Assembly (NCBI GenBank): GCA_029747015.1
Contig: JAKOGI010002724.1
Span: 1-64,000 of the forward strand
Direction of reading: 5' to 3'
Length of the DNA: 64,000 nt
DNA from: Carnegiea gigantea
Taxonomy: Eukaryota; Streptophyta; Magnoliopsida; Caryophyllales; Cactaceae
Part shown: positions 22,831 through 34,859 of the stretch, one piece after another
Layout of the letters: each line of letters opens with the position of its first letter
Position numbering within the stretch: position 1 is the stretch's first letter
The notes under the pieces: generated by a model
Told to the model about the DNA's origin: nothing
The model's input: only the letters and a program-made list of their open reading frames with translations
Databases searched by the model: none
Made by a program: the position numbers and the translations under genes

Positions 22831-23569
22831 TTGTACAAGGTGCCAAATTCCACATTAACACAATCTGGCCTAGTCATTGCCGGATACCTACAGTGAGATG
22901 ATGTTTAATTGCATCAGCAAGGGAACTTGTATCTAACTATGACAATGTTGTTCTGAAGGTTAGGTTGGTGTACAAATGGATTTTGATGTATGAAGGTTGG
23001 ATTCTAGGAGGAAGCCATGAATATATTTGGTTTAGGAAAGAAAAAGATGGTTAGGTGTTCACATAACCTATATCCTAGAAAGCAATATAGATCACAAGAG
23101 TCTTTTATGGGAATGTAGATAGACAACATTTAAAGAAGTTGATGTCGCAAGGTAAATAGAGGTGGGGCTGAGGCAGAGGGTTCCAGTATGGCAATTTGTG
23201 GATTGTCTTAGGTAGAAGACTTTGAGGGTGTCCGAGCTCTTAGTGGTAGACTTAGTGGTGAAGGACAAGGTGTTGTATAGCTAGCTTATAGTCATTGATG
23301 TTCTATTAATGTGTTTGTTTTTGTAGATGCATGGGGCTGCATAATTGGAATGGAACCATCAATCATTGTATTATCGCATTGTAAGAAAGTTGGGTAAACC
23401 TTTGTCTACAACACTTTTGGGATAAAAGACAATTTCATCAAGGCTCTTTATTTTTGGTATAAGGGGAACTTTTGCTCGTCATACCTTGTAGATAGCTTGT
23501 ATTTAGGATGTATGTAGTCTAATGTAGGATGCTTTCTTTGCTTCTGTCTCTTTCTCCTTCTATATTAAT

Positions 23570-23614
23570 ATATATATTTTTCCTTATCAAAATAAAGAAA
23601 AAAAAAAATGAAAG
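23570..23614 (+). other. Possible LINE 3' tail
   Basis: TTTTTCCTTATCAAAATAAAG followed by an A-run resembles the end of the LINE at 4078. The coding part upstream is not recognisable, so the 5' extent is unknown. Confidence 0.4.
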
Positions 23615-24719
23615 TTGGATAAACCGTGTTCTTGCTGCATTTTCATTGTCTCTCACAAGAGCAGTCATAATATCAACTCAGACGACTGTTTTGAAATAGA
23701 GAACAACATTTATATGTTTAATTTTTTATATTCATTTAACTTCTAAGATATGTTTTATTATTTACATCCATTCTTTGCTAAATTTGGCATATTATATGCT
23801 AATAATTGCATCAGAAAGTTAATATCTCCAAGTAGAAAACTTCACGTTGTAGCAACTACATTCATCATCGTCATCACCACCACCACCACCTTGTACGAAT
23901 CCCGCTTTAGTTTGGCTTGGGAAGATCCTAGTCTTACACCTACAAGCATTTATATAAGCAAAGAGGTACTAAGTTGTTGCAACTACATTCTATTACACAA
24001 TTGCTATATTAGGAGGTTTGTGTGATTTGTTACTGGAACATGATTGAATCCATGTTTCAAATCCCTAGTCAAGAGCAGGGACTTAATCATAAGAGATCCA
24101 CTAATGGCATTTGGTTTATTTGTTGCTCGCTATGGATACAACCCTAGGTGATTTTCCTTATGTTTTTATTCATTCTTTATATCCTTATTTCCTTTTGTTA
24201 TACAATGCTCATTTGCATAAGTTTCTAGCTTGCATCCCTTTTGTTAGTCCCAAAGTTAGGATGAGGTCACCCTAGAGCGGGATGAATAGGGTGACTCTAA
24301 AAACTTTTGTAACTTAAAAACCATGACTCTGACATTGACAAGATAAAACAGTCGGCAATAAGTCAGAGTAGCTCTGATGAGCAAAATTATAAGTGCTCAG
24401 AGATTATAAGCCAAATCAAAAAGTGAGAGAGACAATCACACAATACCATTACAAAGTTCATCTATCCAACAAGACTATGTCTCCACCTTTGGCTTCCCTT
24501 TTAGGATTATAACACCTTTATTAACTCTTATTAATTTTCAGTTCAACAATACCACTTCCAGGTTCAGCGAAAACACGTTAGGGCTTAGTCTTGGACTCGG
24601 ATAATTTACTTATGGCCCTTAAAGTCACCTAAAGCCCCTCGTAGGCTAGCAATACTCAGTTGCATATGGAATGTAAATGAACATAAGGTGAAAGAATATC
24701 TGATGATTCTATTCAATAT

Positions 24720-24830
24720 TGTTACAACACTGTTAGCAAGATTATATGAAGCTGATAGTTATGGGTTATTATTGCCGAAAGTATGGTTGTTGCCATAGTT
24801 TGAGTCCCTTGTACTGCATATATATAGTTT
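24720..24830 (+). repeat. 5' LTR of copia P, partial
   Basis: Shares TTAGCAAGATTATATG, TATGGTTGTTGCCATAG (cf. TATAGTTGTTACCATAG) and CCCTTGTACTGCATATATATA with the 3' LTR at 29144. The distal part seems lost, and no primer site is recognised. Confidence 0.65.
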
Positions 24831-24979
24831 GAGTCCAATATCTGCTTACTCTTATTGATAAAGTCTTTGGGCACTCCTTTCTTTTACTGTTGGGTTTCTA
24901 CCTTTGGAGATTTTGTTCTATATTTGGGTATTGTAGATATGTGGCATACTGCTCTCATAGTTGTAGTAGTTTTCTTCAA

Positions 24980-25750
24980 AATGGCTGAAACTACAGTCGT
25001 GATCAATGATATATCCCAGTAATGTCTAAAATTGCGGAACATAAATTGAATGCTACCAATTACTTGGAATATAGCAAAAATTGTTAGAATATGTGTGGAC
25101 TATGGACAAGGATGATCATTTGTCTGATGACCTCCCTCTGATGATACTAAACAAGCATGGGTTGAGGGAAGATGCATTACTCTTTTTATAAATTAGAAAT
25201 TCCATTGCCGCTGTAGTGATTTGCTTGATCAATCATTGTGAATTTTTGAAAGAACTAATGGAGCATTTAGAGTTCTTACACTCTGGTAAAGGCAATATCT
25301 CTCGAATTTATGAAGTTTGTAGGGCCTTTCACCTTGCTGAAAAGGTGGGCAAATCCCTTACCGCTTTTTGCATTTCAAGAAGACGTATGAAGAACTAAAC
25401 ATGCTTTTACCATTATATTCTGATATAAAAGTACAACAGGCATAGAGAGAACAAATGGCAGTACTGAGTTTCTTGGCTGGCCTTCCGTATGAAATCGAGA
25501 CTGCTAAATATCAAGTTCTCTCAAGTGAGATCACTTCTCTAAAGGATGTCTTTAGTACTTCACACAGAGAGTGCTCCATCTACTTCATCCAACAAGCTAA
25601 TTAATGTTCTTGTTAACAAAGGAGGAGGGCATGATACTGGTAGGAGGAATAACAACAAGGTAGGAGCCAAGGCTACAGACAACCCTAACAATGATATATT
25701 CTGTTAATACTGCAAAGAGGCTGGTCATACAAAGTAGTACTGCTAGAAAT
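24980..25750 (+). pseudogene. copia P gag, broken
   Basis: Starts near ATGGCTGAAACTACAGTCG. Across frames it gives LMEHLEFLHSGKGNISRIYE, FHLAEKVGKSLTAFC, FLAGLPYEIETAKYQVLSS and EITSLKDVFS. It ends with a zinc knuckle remnant YCKEAGHTK at about 25700-25735. Several stops. Confidence 0.75.
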
Positions 25751-26357
25751 TATTGAATTGCAATCAAAGGACTCATACTACAGACGTTGGTTCTGCTTCA
25801 AGTTCATTGTATGAGAAAACTGTCACAATCTCAGCAAATGAGTATGCTAAATTCTCTCAGCATCAAGTATCATATCATTTATCAAGCAATGCTAAATTCT
25901 TTTAGTATCAAGTATCAGGCAATGCTAAATTCTTTCAGTATCAAGCGTCACTGTTGAAGAACATGCTACGCTTTCTGAGTCAGGTAATGAATGTCTTTAT
26001 CTCCTCTTCCAAGAAGTGAGTCATTGATTTTGGTGCCACAAATCAAATGATAGGTAGTACCAAAACTTTCTCTAGTTTTCAATCACATAAAGCACCTTCT
26101 CCTGTGACTATACCTGAAGGTTGAACTTATAGTATTGTGGGATTAGGAATTGTTAAACCAACCTCCTTCATCACCTTATCATCTGTACTCAGTTTGCCTC
26201 TGCTTTCCTTCAATTTGAACTCTATGAGTACACTTACTAAAGACCTTAACTATTGTGTCTCATTCTTTCTGATCATTGTCTTCTTCAGAACCTTATGACG
26301 AAGTAGATTATTGGTAAATGACATGTATTTGATGGTCTCTACATCCTTGATGCACGG

Positions 26358-27202
26358 GTGCCTCGATCAATTGCTTATGCCAGTGTCATCTCTCCATTTG
26401 AAGCCTGTTGTCATTGGGGTCGTCCCTCTCTTTCTGCATTAAAGAAGTTGTGTCATCAATTTTATGATGTATCTTCATTAGATTGTGAGTCATGTAAGTT
26501 TGCAAAACACCACCTTTTTTCATTGGGTCTTAGAATGGATAGGCGAGTTACTTCTACTTTTGAGTTAGTTCATTCAAATGTTTGGGGGCCTTGTCCTATC
26601 GAGTAAAAATTTGAGTTCAGATATTTTGTTACTTTATTGGATGATTTGTCTAGAATGACGTGGACTTACTTTATGAAAAATCGGTTCAAAGCGTTGTCTC
26701 ATTTTTGTTCCTTTTGTTGTGAAGCCAAGACTCAGTTTAATGCTTGTGTACACGTAGTAAGGAGCGGCAATGCTAAAGAATACATGCTAGACTCATTTTA
26801 GAATTTTCTAACTTAGAATGGGATTCTTTACCAATCTTCTTGTGTTGATGCACCTTCTTAGAATGGAGTTACGAAGAGAAAGAATAGGCATTTACTTGAA
26901 ACAACCAAGTTGTTTTGTTCCAAATGAAGGTTCCTAAGCAATTTTGGGCAAATGCTATTTCAACAACTTATTTCTTAATCAATCGTACGTCATTGACAAA
27001 GCTCAATGGTGATATTTCATATAGTGTCCTCTTTCCGAACAAATCACTCTTCTTGGTAGAAGCACCTGGTCTGTTCAGGACGTATGACCTTAAGTTACTA
27101 AGCTTGACCCAAAAGCACTCAAATGTGTCTTCTTGGGATACACTCACATTAAGAACGGGTATCGCTAGTATCTCGAAAAATATATTTTGTCAACTAATGT
27201 AG
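26358..27202 (+). pseudogene. copia P integrase region, broken
   Basis: The GAG-pre-integrase zinc finger reads CHWGRPSLSALKKLCHQF and LDCESCKFAKHHLF. It is followed by STFELVHSNVWGPCP, FVTLLDDLSRMTWTYFM and, in other frames, GILYQSSCVDAP and HLLETTKLF, then FWANAISTTYFLINR. This is the copia integrase order, with stops at about 26604 and beyond. Confidence 0.85.
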
Positions 27203-27452
27203 TGTTTTCAAAGAAAACGCCATTCTTTCACCACTCTAAAGCATTCTACTAAGCAACCCAATGAGGGTGTTTCACCTACATCTCTAAGTTCTAAGCAACC
27301 AACAATTAGTGATCCTCCACCAATAAAGCCGCCAATAGTTTAAGTCTATTCTAGAGGACAAGAGACCAATAATATATGTTTTGCACCACTTCATCATATG
27401 ATCCTCCTCCAAATGATCTTGGTCTTTTTATAGCCTCTGCAAAGGTAAATGA

Positions 27453-28480
27453 TTGTGCACCCTTCCCAAATCTGCTTATCCCATTGCTAATTTTGTTTCA
27501 TATGATCATTTATCCCCTTCTTCTAGCTCCTCAATTACTTCTCTAGACTCTGTATCTATACCTAAGACAATTAAGGAGACTTTCAGTCGCCCTGGGTGGT
27601 ACAATGTAATGCTTAAGGAGATCAATGCTTTAAAGGAGAATCATGCTTGGGATTCGGTTTATTTACCTAAAGGTAAGAAAGCTGTGGTGTAAATGGGTCT
27701 TTTTAGTCAAAGTTAGTCCTGATGATTCTGTGGTAAGACTCAAAGCTAGATTGGTGGCTAAAGGATATGCTCAAACTTACAGGGTAGATTATTCTGATAC
27801 CTTCTCCCTAGTGGCCAAAATGAATTTAGTTTGTCTTTTCATATCCATAACTGCTTCTGAAAACTAGCCTTTACACCAATTGGACATCAAGAATGCATTC
27901 TTCTATAGCGATCTCTAAGAAGAGGGGTATATGGAGCAAGCACTTGGGTTTGTTACTCAAGAAAGTATGGGAAAGTTTATCATTTGAAGAAATCTCTATA
28001 TAGTTTGAAGCAAAGTCCGTGCTTGGTTTGGCAAGTTTAGCAAAGTAACTTAGGAGTTTTAGTTGAAAAAGAGCAAATGTGATTACTCAATTTTCTATAG
28101 ACAATCAACATCATTCTTCCCATTGTATATTTTGATGATATTATCATTATAGGAGATGCATATTCAAGGATCTCTTCTTAAGAGTCATTCTTACATAATA
28201 AGTTTCATATAAAAGACTTGGTAGCTTGAGAGTAGAAGTAACAAGAAGCAACAAAGAAATTTTCTTATCCCAAAGAAAATATGTTCTTGACTTGCTCGCA
28301 GAGACTAGAAAGATAAGAGCCAAGCCCTGTAGTACTCCAATGATTCCAATGGTTCCTAATGTACATCTTGCAAAAGATAATGGTGATCTCTTTGATGATC
28401 CAGAAACATATTGAAGGTTGGTTAGGAGATTGAACTATCTCACTATAACTCATTCGGACATTGCTTATGTATGAGTATTG
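27453..28480 (+). pseudogene. copia P reverse transcriptase, broken
   Basis: Reads LKEINALKENHAWDSVYLPK, KWVFLVKVSPDDSVVRLKAR, LVAKGYAQTYRVDYSDTFS and LDIKNAFF (first catalytic Asp), then YFDDIIII near 28120-28145 (usually YVDD). After that come REKYVLDLL-type sequence and RLNYLTITHSDIAY. Frameshifts and stops throughout. Confidence 0.85.
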
Positions 28481-29132
28481 TTAATTATTAGCTAATTTAT
28501 GTCTGCACCTATAGTCAAACATTTGACAGCCCTCGAGCATACCTTATGTTTCTTGAAAAGGGCTTCTTATGTTACTTGAAAAGGGCTTCTGTCCTTGGCA
28601 TACTATATAGAAATCATGGCCGCACTAGCTCCGAGTGCTTTGTAGATGCAGATTAGGTTGGGTTCAAAATTGATAGAGATCCACTTTAAGCTATTGCTTT
28701 TTTTTTTTAAAACCTAGTGTCATGGATGAGTAAGAAGCAGAATATAGTGCCCAGATCCAGTGCAGAAATTTTGAATACTGGCACAATCCACTTGTAAAAT
28801 TTTATGGATACATCTCCTTTTAATTAAGTTGGTTTGAAGTCTGTTACTGGCAAAACTCTACTGAGGTTGTTCTCTATATTGCCTTGAACTCAGTATATCA
28901 CGAATGAACCAAACACATCACAGTTGACTCTCACTTTAATCGTGAGAAGATCCAAGAGAATTTGATTTCCAACGGGTATGTAAAGACATGAGAGTAACTA
29001 AGTGAACCAATTCTTTCATTTTCTTGGTCACTGGTCATCAGTCATGAGTATATATTTATAAAAGCATTAAATGGGATTTGAGTTTATTATCTTCATAATA
29101 AGCTGGGCATGATTATACATCTATGCGCCAAC

Positions 29133-29143
29133 TTAAGGGGGAG
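29133..29143 (+). other. copia P polypurine tract
   Basis: TTAAGGGGGAG directly before the LTR start TGTTACAG. Confidence 0.8.
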
Positions 29144-29303
29144 TGTTACAGTTGTATATTATCTATAGATTGGCTTTCCTTATATTCTTAGCAAGATTAT
29201 ATGCTTTCCTTGTACTTTTAGTAAGATCCTATGTAGCTAATAGTTAGCAGTAATTCCAGCATAAAATATAGTTGTTACCATAGCTAGAGCCCCTTGTAAC
29301 TGC

Positions 29304-29368
<65 letters not shown>

Positions 29369-29449
29369 TGTGTCTGTGTGTCTGTGTCTGTGTCTGTGTC
29401 TATGTGTCTGTGTCTGTGTGTGTGTGTGTGTGTCTCTGTGTGTGTGTGT

Positions 29450-29492
<43 letters not shown>

Positions 29493-29628
29493 TATGTATG
29501 TATGTATATACGTATGCACGCGCGTGTGCACGCACACACACGCACATATATGTATGTGTGTGTGTTTGTATTGAATAAAATTATCAGAAAGCGGTCTTTC
29601 ACTTTTTGTCCATTTACAAATATAAACA
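29144..29628 (+). repeat. 3' LTR of copia P with an expanded (TG)n-(CA)n microsatellite
   Basis: TGTTACAG...CATTTACA. Where the 5' LTR has a short TGCATATATATA, this LTR carries about 260 bp of dinucleotide repeat (29305-29565). After it the LTR resumes with TATTGAATAAAATTATCAG. Confidence 0.8.
29305..29565. repeat. Compound (TG)n / (CA)n microsatellite
   Basis: Long TG tract with TCTG and TTTG interruptions (to about 29448), then an AC tract (about 29452-29488), then TATG/CG-rich alternating purine-pyrimidine sequence and a short TG run. The TG and CA halves are mutually complementary. The apparent long Cys/Val and His/Thr reading frames here are artefacts. Confidence 0.95.
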
Positions 29629-29633
29629 AAGAT

Positions 29634-29825
29634 ACACTGACAGCTACAAGGGAAGGAAATGCTGACTATGTTAACTAGCTATGCTTTAGGTTGTAATTAC
29701 TCCTAACAATTAGCTGCCTATAATCTTCCTAAATATAAAGAAATATATGCTTTTGCTATGAACATAAGGAAAGTAAATTTGTAGCTAATATACAACTAAT
29801 ATATAGCTAACATACAGATGTAACA
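29634..29825 (-). repeat. 3' LTR of copia M, larger part
   Basis: Matches the 5' LTR at 33790-33973 (shared TGCCTATAATCTT, GAACATAA-GAAAGTAA and CTAACATA). It ends TGTAACA next to CTCTCGTAG, a weak polypurine tract on the minus strand. Confidence 0.75.
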
Positions 29826-30307
29826 CTCTCGTAGAAGATAGAACATAGGAGCTAATCATGCCTTGCTTGTTACAGAGATATTCAACTTGGGTCCGATTTA
29901 ATGCTTTGGTGAATGTATCACCTAGCTCGTATCTTGTCTTTACAGAACCAGTCGAGATTAAATTTTCTTGGATCTTCTCATAGATAAAACGACAATCAAC
30001 CTCGATGTGTTTGTTTCATTAGCGATACACTAGATTTGAGGCAATATGGAGAGCAACCTAGGAGAGTTTTGGTGGCGACAGAGGCTTTAAACCAACTTTA
30101 ATTAAATATGATGTATCCATAATCACATGTGGACTGTGTCATAGCCCTCTTTACTCAGATTCTGCATTAAATCAAGATGCAACATTACCTACTTCAATTG
30201 AATATGAGGGTATTCACAAAATTTCACATGTGGACTGTACCATAGGCCTAAACCAGATCCTGCACTGTATTTGGAAGCAACATTCTGCTTGTTACTCCTG
30301 CACAATA

Positions 30308-31705
30308 CTAGGTTTTCATGTATAGATTCAGCCCAATCCTAATTAGGATCTGTGAAACACTCAATGTGAGCGTGCCTATGATTGCTATACAATATACTAA
30401 TTCCAGGAGCCCTTTTAAGTAATAAAACATATGCACTGGGGCTGCCATGCCCCATGTTTGACTATAGGCGATAAACTGCTTAGTATTAATACTAACTGTA
30501 TAAGCAATGTTTGGACAAGTCATGGTGAGATAGTTCAATCTCTCAACTAACCTTCTGGATCATTAAAAGGATGACCTATCATATTTTGCAAGATGTACAT
30601 TAGGAAGCATAGGAGAACTGCATGGCTCCCATCCTATCTGTCCAGTTTTTACAAGCAAGTCTATAACTTGTTTTCTTTAAGACAAGAGAATTCCGTTCTT
30701 ACTTCTTATTACTTATACCCCCAAGAAGTATTTTAGCTAGCCTAAATCTTTTACATGAAATTTATTATGCAAGAATGATTTAGAGAGAAGATCTCTAAGA
30801 GAAGAGATCCTTGCATAATCATCTCCTATAGTGACTAAAGACAATATGATTAATATACGCAAGAAGAATGATGTAAACTACTGAGTATCTGTAGAAGATT
30901 GAGTGATCACACTTGTTCTTTTTAGTCCAAACTCATAAATGACTTCACTGAAGTTGCCAGACTAGGCATGAGGAATTTGTTCCAAACCATGTAGAGATTT
31001 CCTCAAATCACAGACTTTTAATGCACCCACAAGGCAACAAACCTAGGTGGTTGGTTCATATGTACTTCCTCCTAGATATTGCCATCGGGGAATGCATTAT
31101 TGATGTCTAACTAGCATATGGGCTAATTTTGAGAAGGAGCCATGGATATAAAAAGACGAACAAAATAATCCACCTGGTTTTCCACTCCGTAAACTTGATC
31201 ATATCCTTTAGCAACCAATCTAGCTTTAAGTATTTCCCTATAATTGTTTAGATTGACTTTGATTACAAAGACCCATTTACACCCACAAGGCCACAACTTT
31301 CTTTGCTTTGGGTAAATCAACCATATCCGAAGTGTGATTCTCCTTTAACGCATTAATCTCCTCAAGCACACAAGCATCGCTTGTAATAGCCATAGTGACT
31401 CAAAGCCTCATTAATAGTCTTGAGTGTAGATAGAGAGTCTAGAGATGTAAGTGAAGATCTAGATAAAGAAGATAAGTGATCAATTAAGTAAAATTAGCAA
31501 TGACATAAGTAGATTTAGGAAGGGTGCATAGACGTTTACCTTTGCAGAGACTAGTAGCAAAATCGAGGTACTTTAGAGGAAGGTCAGACGATAAAGGAAC
31601 ATGTGTAAGCCATATATCACTAGTCTCTTGTCTTCTAGAATAGCCTTGAATTGGTGGCTCTGCTGGTGCAGGGGGATCATAAACTGGTTGCTCGGGGGCG
31701 ATCAT
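30308..31705 (-). pseudogene. copia M reverse transcriptase / RNase H remnants
   Basis: Pieces on the minus strand: the acidic/proline linker TLPKSTYVIANF (31484-31705); CGCKWVFVIKVNLNNYREIL, KARLVAKGYDQVYGVE and VRLFISMAPSQN (31123-31320); MNYLTMTCPNIAYTVS and MFYYLKG (30308-30538). These are standard copia RT landmarks. The gaps between them contain stops and frameshifts. Confidence 0.8.
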
Positions 31706-32099
31706 AAATTGGTTGCTCGGAAGTACTTATAGGAATACAAGTATCAACCCAATCACTTGGGGTGGTGAAAGTATAAATAAGCCAATCATCTTCCTCCTTT
31801 CGACTTGTAGAAGTGGGAAAAGAGGAAATGAATAGTATGCTCTAAAAAACGCAACATCAACAGACACGATATATCTTCTAGGATCAGGAGAATAATACCC
31901 ATACCCTTTCTGAATGCGAGAATATCTTAAGAGGAGACATCTTAGTGCTTTAAGTGAAACTTAGTAACTTAGGGACATGCATCTCAAACACAAAAGACAT
32001 TGTCAAATATTTATGACTCTATTAGGAAAAGTAACTTGTCAGGAAAGAGAACATTGAACAGGACATCAACATTGAGCACTCTCGATGGCATACGATTAA

Positions 32100-32660
32100 T
32101 CAAGCAACAAGGTGTGGTTACGACATCAACCTAAACCTAGTTAGGAACCTTCATTCGGAATAAAAGAGCTTGGGCTGTTTCAAGTAAGTGTCTATTATTT
32201 CTCTCAGCAATCCCATTTTGAAAAGGCATATCAGCACAAGAAGATCGATGAAGAATTCCATTTTGAGTCATGTAGACATGCATTCTACGTTGCTCCTTAA
32301 TATGCGCAAATAAACATTAAATTGAGTCTTAACTTCAACGTGGAAGGCATATAAATTAGAGAACACTTCAGATCCATTTTTCATAACATAAATCCACTCC
32401 CTTTTAGAAAATCATCCACAAAAGGAACAAAATATCTAAACCCTGCTTTTTTGGCTCAATAGGACAAGATCTCCAATGATGGGAATGAATTGACTCCAAA
32501 GCAAAATTAACTCTCCATTCTAGGGCCTAATGGGCTACAATGTTAGCAAACAAACATGGTTTACAATCTAAAGAAGATACATTGTAGAACTAAGGATGCA
32601 ACTTCATTAACATAGCGCGACGAGGATGCCCCAAGTGAAAACGTGCTTCAAATGAAGAGG
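32100..32660 (-). pseudogene. copia M integrase remnants
   Basis: The minus strand reads HLGHPRRAMLMKLHP, LDCKPCLFA and RYFVPFVDDFLK, then GILHRSSCADMPFQNGIAER and NNRHLLETAQAL, as expected for a copia integrase. Several in-frame stops. Confidence 0.8.
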
Positions 32661-32959
32661 TGGCACTAGAACAATTAACTAATCTAGGGGCCTATGTATC
32701 AAGAATGTAGAGCACATCAAATATGTACCCTATACCAATAAATTCATTTGCAATACGATCCTGGAGAAGACAATGATCAGGAAAGAATAAGGTATAATAG
32801 TTGAGTTCTTTAGTAAGTCTATTGACAGAGATCAATTGAAGGGAAGATTGGGCAAACTGAGTCCATATGGTAAGGTAATGGATGAGGCTTGTTTAATGGC
32901 CATCGATCACACAATAGTATAGGTTAAAGGTTGACCGGTCTGTTGTGATTGTAGGAGAG

Positions 32960-33600
32960 GGTGCTCTATGTGATTGAAAACTAGAGAAAATTTTGGGATT
33001 ACCTGTATTGTGTTCAGTGGCCCCAGAATAAGTGACCCATTTTTTTGAGAGGAGAGATATGCCTTTACCTGACTTGGTTACTGGTTATTACAGTAGAGAA
33101 AGCAATGATCCTTGATCCTCAGAGAATTTAGCATACTCATCTACTGAGATTGTGACAGTCTTCTCAGAAGATGAATTGGGAGCGCCAACGACATTATCAA
33201 TCTGAGTCTTGATTGTGATTTGGTAATTTCTTACAGTGTCACTTTGTTGAGTCATTGTTTATGGTTGTCTATAGCCTTCTTCCTCAGTCCCTCCTACTTT
33301 GGCCACAATAACACTAATTTGCTGAGTAGATGGAGTAGTCTACGTGCGAAGTACTCTACTAAAGACATCCTTAAGGGAAGTGATCTTAAGAACCTGAGAG
33401 AATTTCGTATTTAGCAGCCTCGAATTCAAAACTGTGATATCAGAGCTAAATGGCAAAAGCATATCTAGTACTTACGAGGTCTTCTTGAAGTCCATGAAGT
33501 AAGCTATGAGTGATTTGCCTTCCTTTTTAGCAAGATAGAAGGCCCTACAAACTTCATAAATTCGAGATATGTTGCCTCACCAGAATATAAGAATTCTAAA
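32960..33600 (-). pseudogene. copia M gag / protease remnants
   Basis: Minus-strand pieces resemble the gag of element P: NISRIYEVCRAFYLAKKEGK, SLIAYFMDFKKT and KITSLKDVFS, then SVDEYAKFSEDQGSLL and the degenerate protease site YSGATEHNTGN (the Asp of DSGAT-H replaced by Tyr). Confidence 0.75.
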
Positions 33601-33734
33601 TGCGCCATTCCAAAAATTTGCAATCACTAATCAAGTGAATGTCTTCACTATCCATGAAAGTTCTATTTTGTGAGAAAACACATGCATCCTCCCTTAACCA
33701 TGGTTGTTTAGTATCATCACTGGGGCAATCACTT

Positions 33735-33747
33735 GACAATGATACCA
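33735..33747 (-). other. copia M primer-binding site
   Basis: The minus strand reads TGGTATCATTGTC immediately inside the LTR end. Confidence 0.75.
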
Positions 33748-33973
33748 TGTAAACGAACAGAAAGTGAAAGAATACTTTCTTGATGATTCTATTCGATATA
33801 AACACAGATTATATAATTACTAGGGACTCTTAGCTATAGTAACTACCTATCATTTAGGCTGAAATTGCTCCTTACAATTACCTGCCTATAATCTTGCTAA
33901 GAATACAAGGAAACCTATAATGTTACTAAGAACATAACGAAAGTAATTATGCTACTAACATATAGCTGCAACA
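33748..33973 (-). repeat. 5' LTR of copia M
   Basis: 226 bp, TGTAAACGAAC...AGCTGCAACA, adjacent to the primer-binding site. The split 3' LTR totals about 240 bp. Confidence 0.75.
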
Positions 33974-34083
33974 TAGAAGAGTTTTCTCAACTCTTCTCAT
34001 ACAGCTGCAACTGAGAGGAGTTCTCTCAACTCTCATATACAGCTACAAACATACAAGAATTCTCTCAACTCTCCTGTGTCACA
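33963..34083 (+). repeat. Three imperfect tandem repeats of about 40 bp
   Basis: Units begin AGCTGCAACATAGAAGAG, AGCTGCAACTGAGAGGAG and AGCTACAAACATACAAGA, and each contains TTCTCTCAACTCT or a close variant. They begin in the last bases of the copia M LTR and extend past it. Confidence 0.75.
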
Positions 34084-34859
34084 ATGATACAAGAGTATGA
34101 AAATATGATTTGAGTGAAGTACAATATACATTTGAGGGTAATGGTTGAATCACCTGTGTTGCTTTGCCCTTGTCTTCAATAGTTAGGTCTTCTATTTATA
34201 GAGCTCTTAGCTATATTAGACTGTTGGAGAGATTAGCTAACCATTGTAATGAAGTGAAGTAGCTTTGTCCCTGTGATTTGCAAACTGCAATGCATTGGTT
34301 ACCAAAAAGTACAGAGACAAATCCCCTTTTATTCCACCTAAAGTGGCTTGAATTGCAAAGTATTAAATGTGTTAGGCTTGAAAATTGCTGTAGTAAAGGT
34401 AAGACTTTTTGACCTTGTGAGCAACATTCTTTGCTACACCAGGCTAAGCTACTTCTATATCGATAATTAGGATGGTTTCCCACACTGGTACATTTTTGAA
34501 CATTTGACATGAACTGCTTTTTGGCTCGAATCTCTATTGCTTGCATATTCAACTCATTTCAAGGTGCAAATTTAAACTAGTTAGCGTTCAAATATTTGGC
34601 TGAATAAGATACAAGAATAATACTAAATGCACTTCATTCCAATAAATATATTCTCATGTTAAGTTCAACCATTGAAAATAAATGAGATGTAAAGGGGTAT
34701 ATCCTATATTCCCAATTTATATAGGAATAACCTGGATATGATTTTTCACCCATAAAATCTTTTTTTTCCCGTATTCTCCAAACTTAATTAATTGTGCGCA
34801 TTGAATAGTTGGGTTACTAGAAATACTTCATGTTAGAGTCTTTTCTTTTCGTTGGTAAA

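Larger units (their letters stand above)
24720..29628 (+). mobile_element. Ty1/copia element P (plus strand), decayed, nested in element M
   Basis: It starts TGTTACAAC, and its 3' LTR starts after a polypurine tract at 29144 (TGTTACAG) and ends CATTTACA at 29628. It is flanked on both sides by AATAT (24715-24719 and 29629-29633), an exact duplication lying inside the LTR of element M. Internal order on the + strand: gag, zinc knuckle, integrase, reverse transcriptase. It belongs to the same family as element M (similar gag, integrase and LTR sequences). Many stops and frameshifts make it inactive. Confidence 0.85.
24672..33973 (-). mobile_element. Ty1/copia element M (minus strand), decayed, carrying a nested copia element in its 3' LTR
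   Basis: The 5' LTR is 33748-33973 (TGTAAACG...GCTGCAACA). Its primer site GACAATGATACCA (33735-33747) reads TGGTATCATTGTC on the minus strand. The 3' LTR is split: 24672-24719 begins TGTAAATGAACATAAGGTG and continues at 29629/29634 (AATATAAACAAAG...) to 29825. The interruption is the + strand copia element at 24720-29628. Flanks are TGGAA (24667-24671) and TAGAA (33974-33978), a 4/5 duplication. Genes in between read on the minus strand in the copia order gag-protease-integrase-RT-RNase H, all with stops. Confidence 0.8.

Noticed and set aside
29237..29678. Long overlapping reading frames of alternating Cys/Val or His/Thr
   Set aside because: They are translations of the (TG)n/(CA)n microsatellite on both strands and have no coding value.
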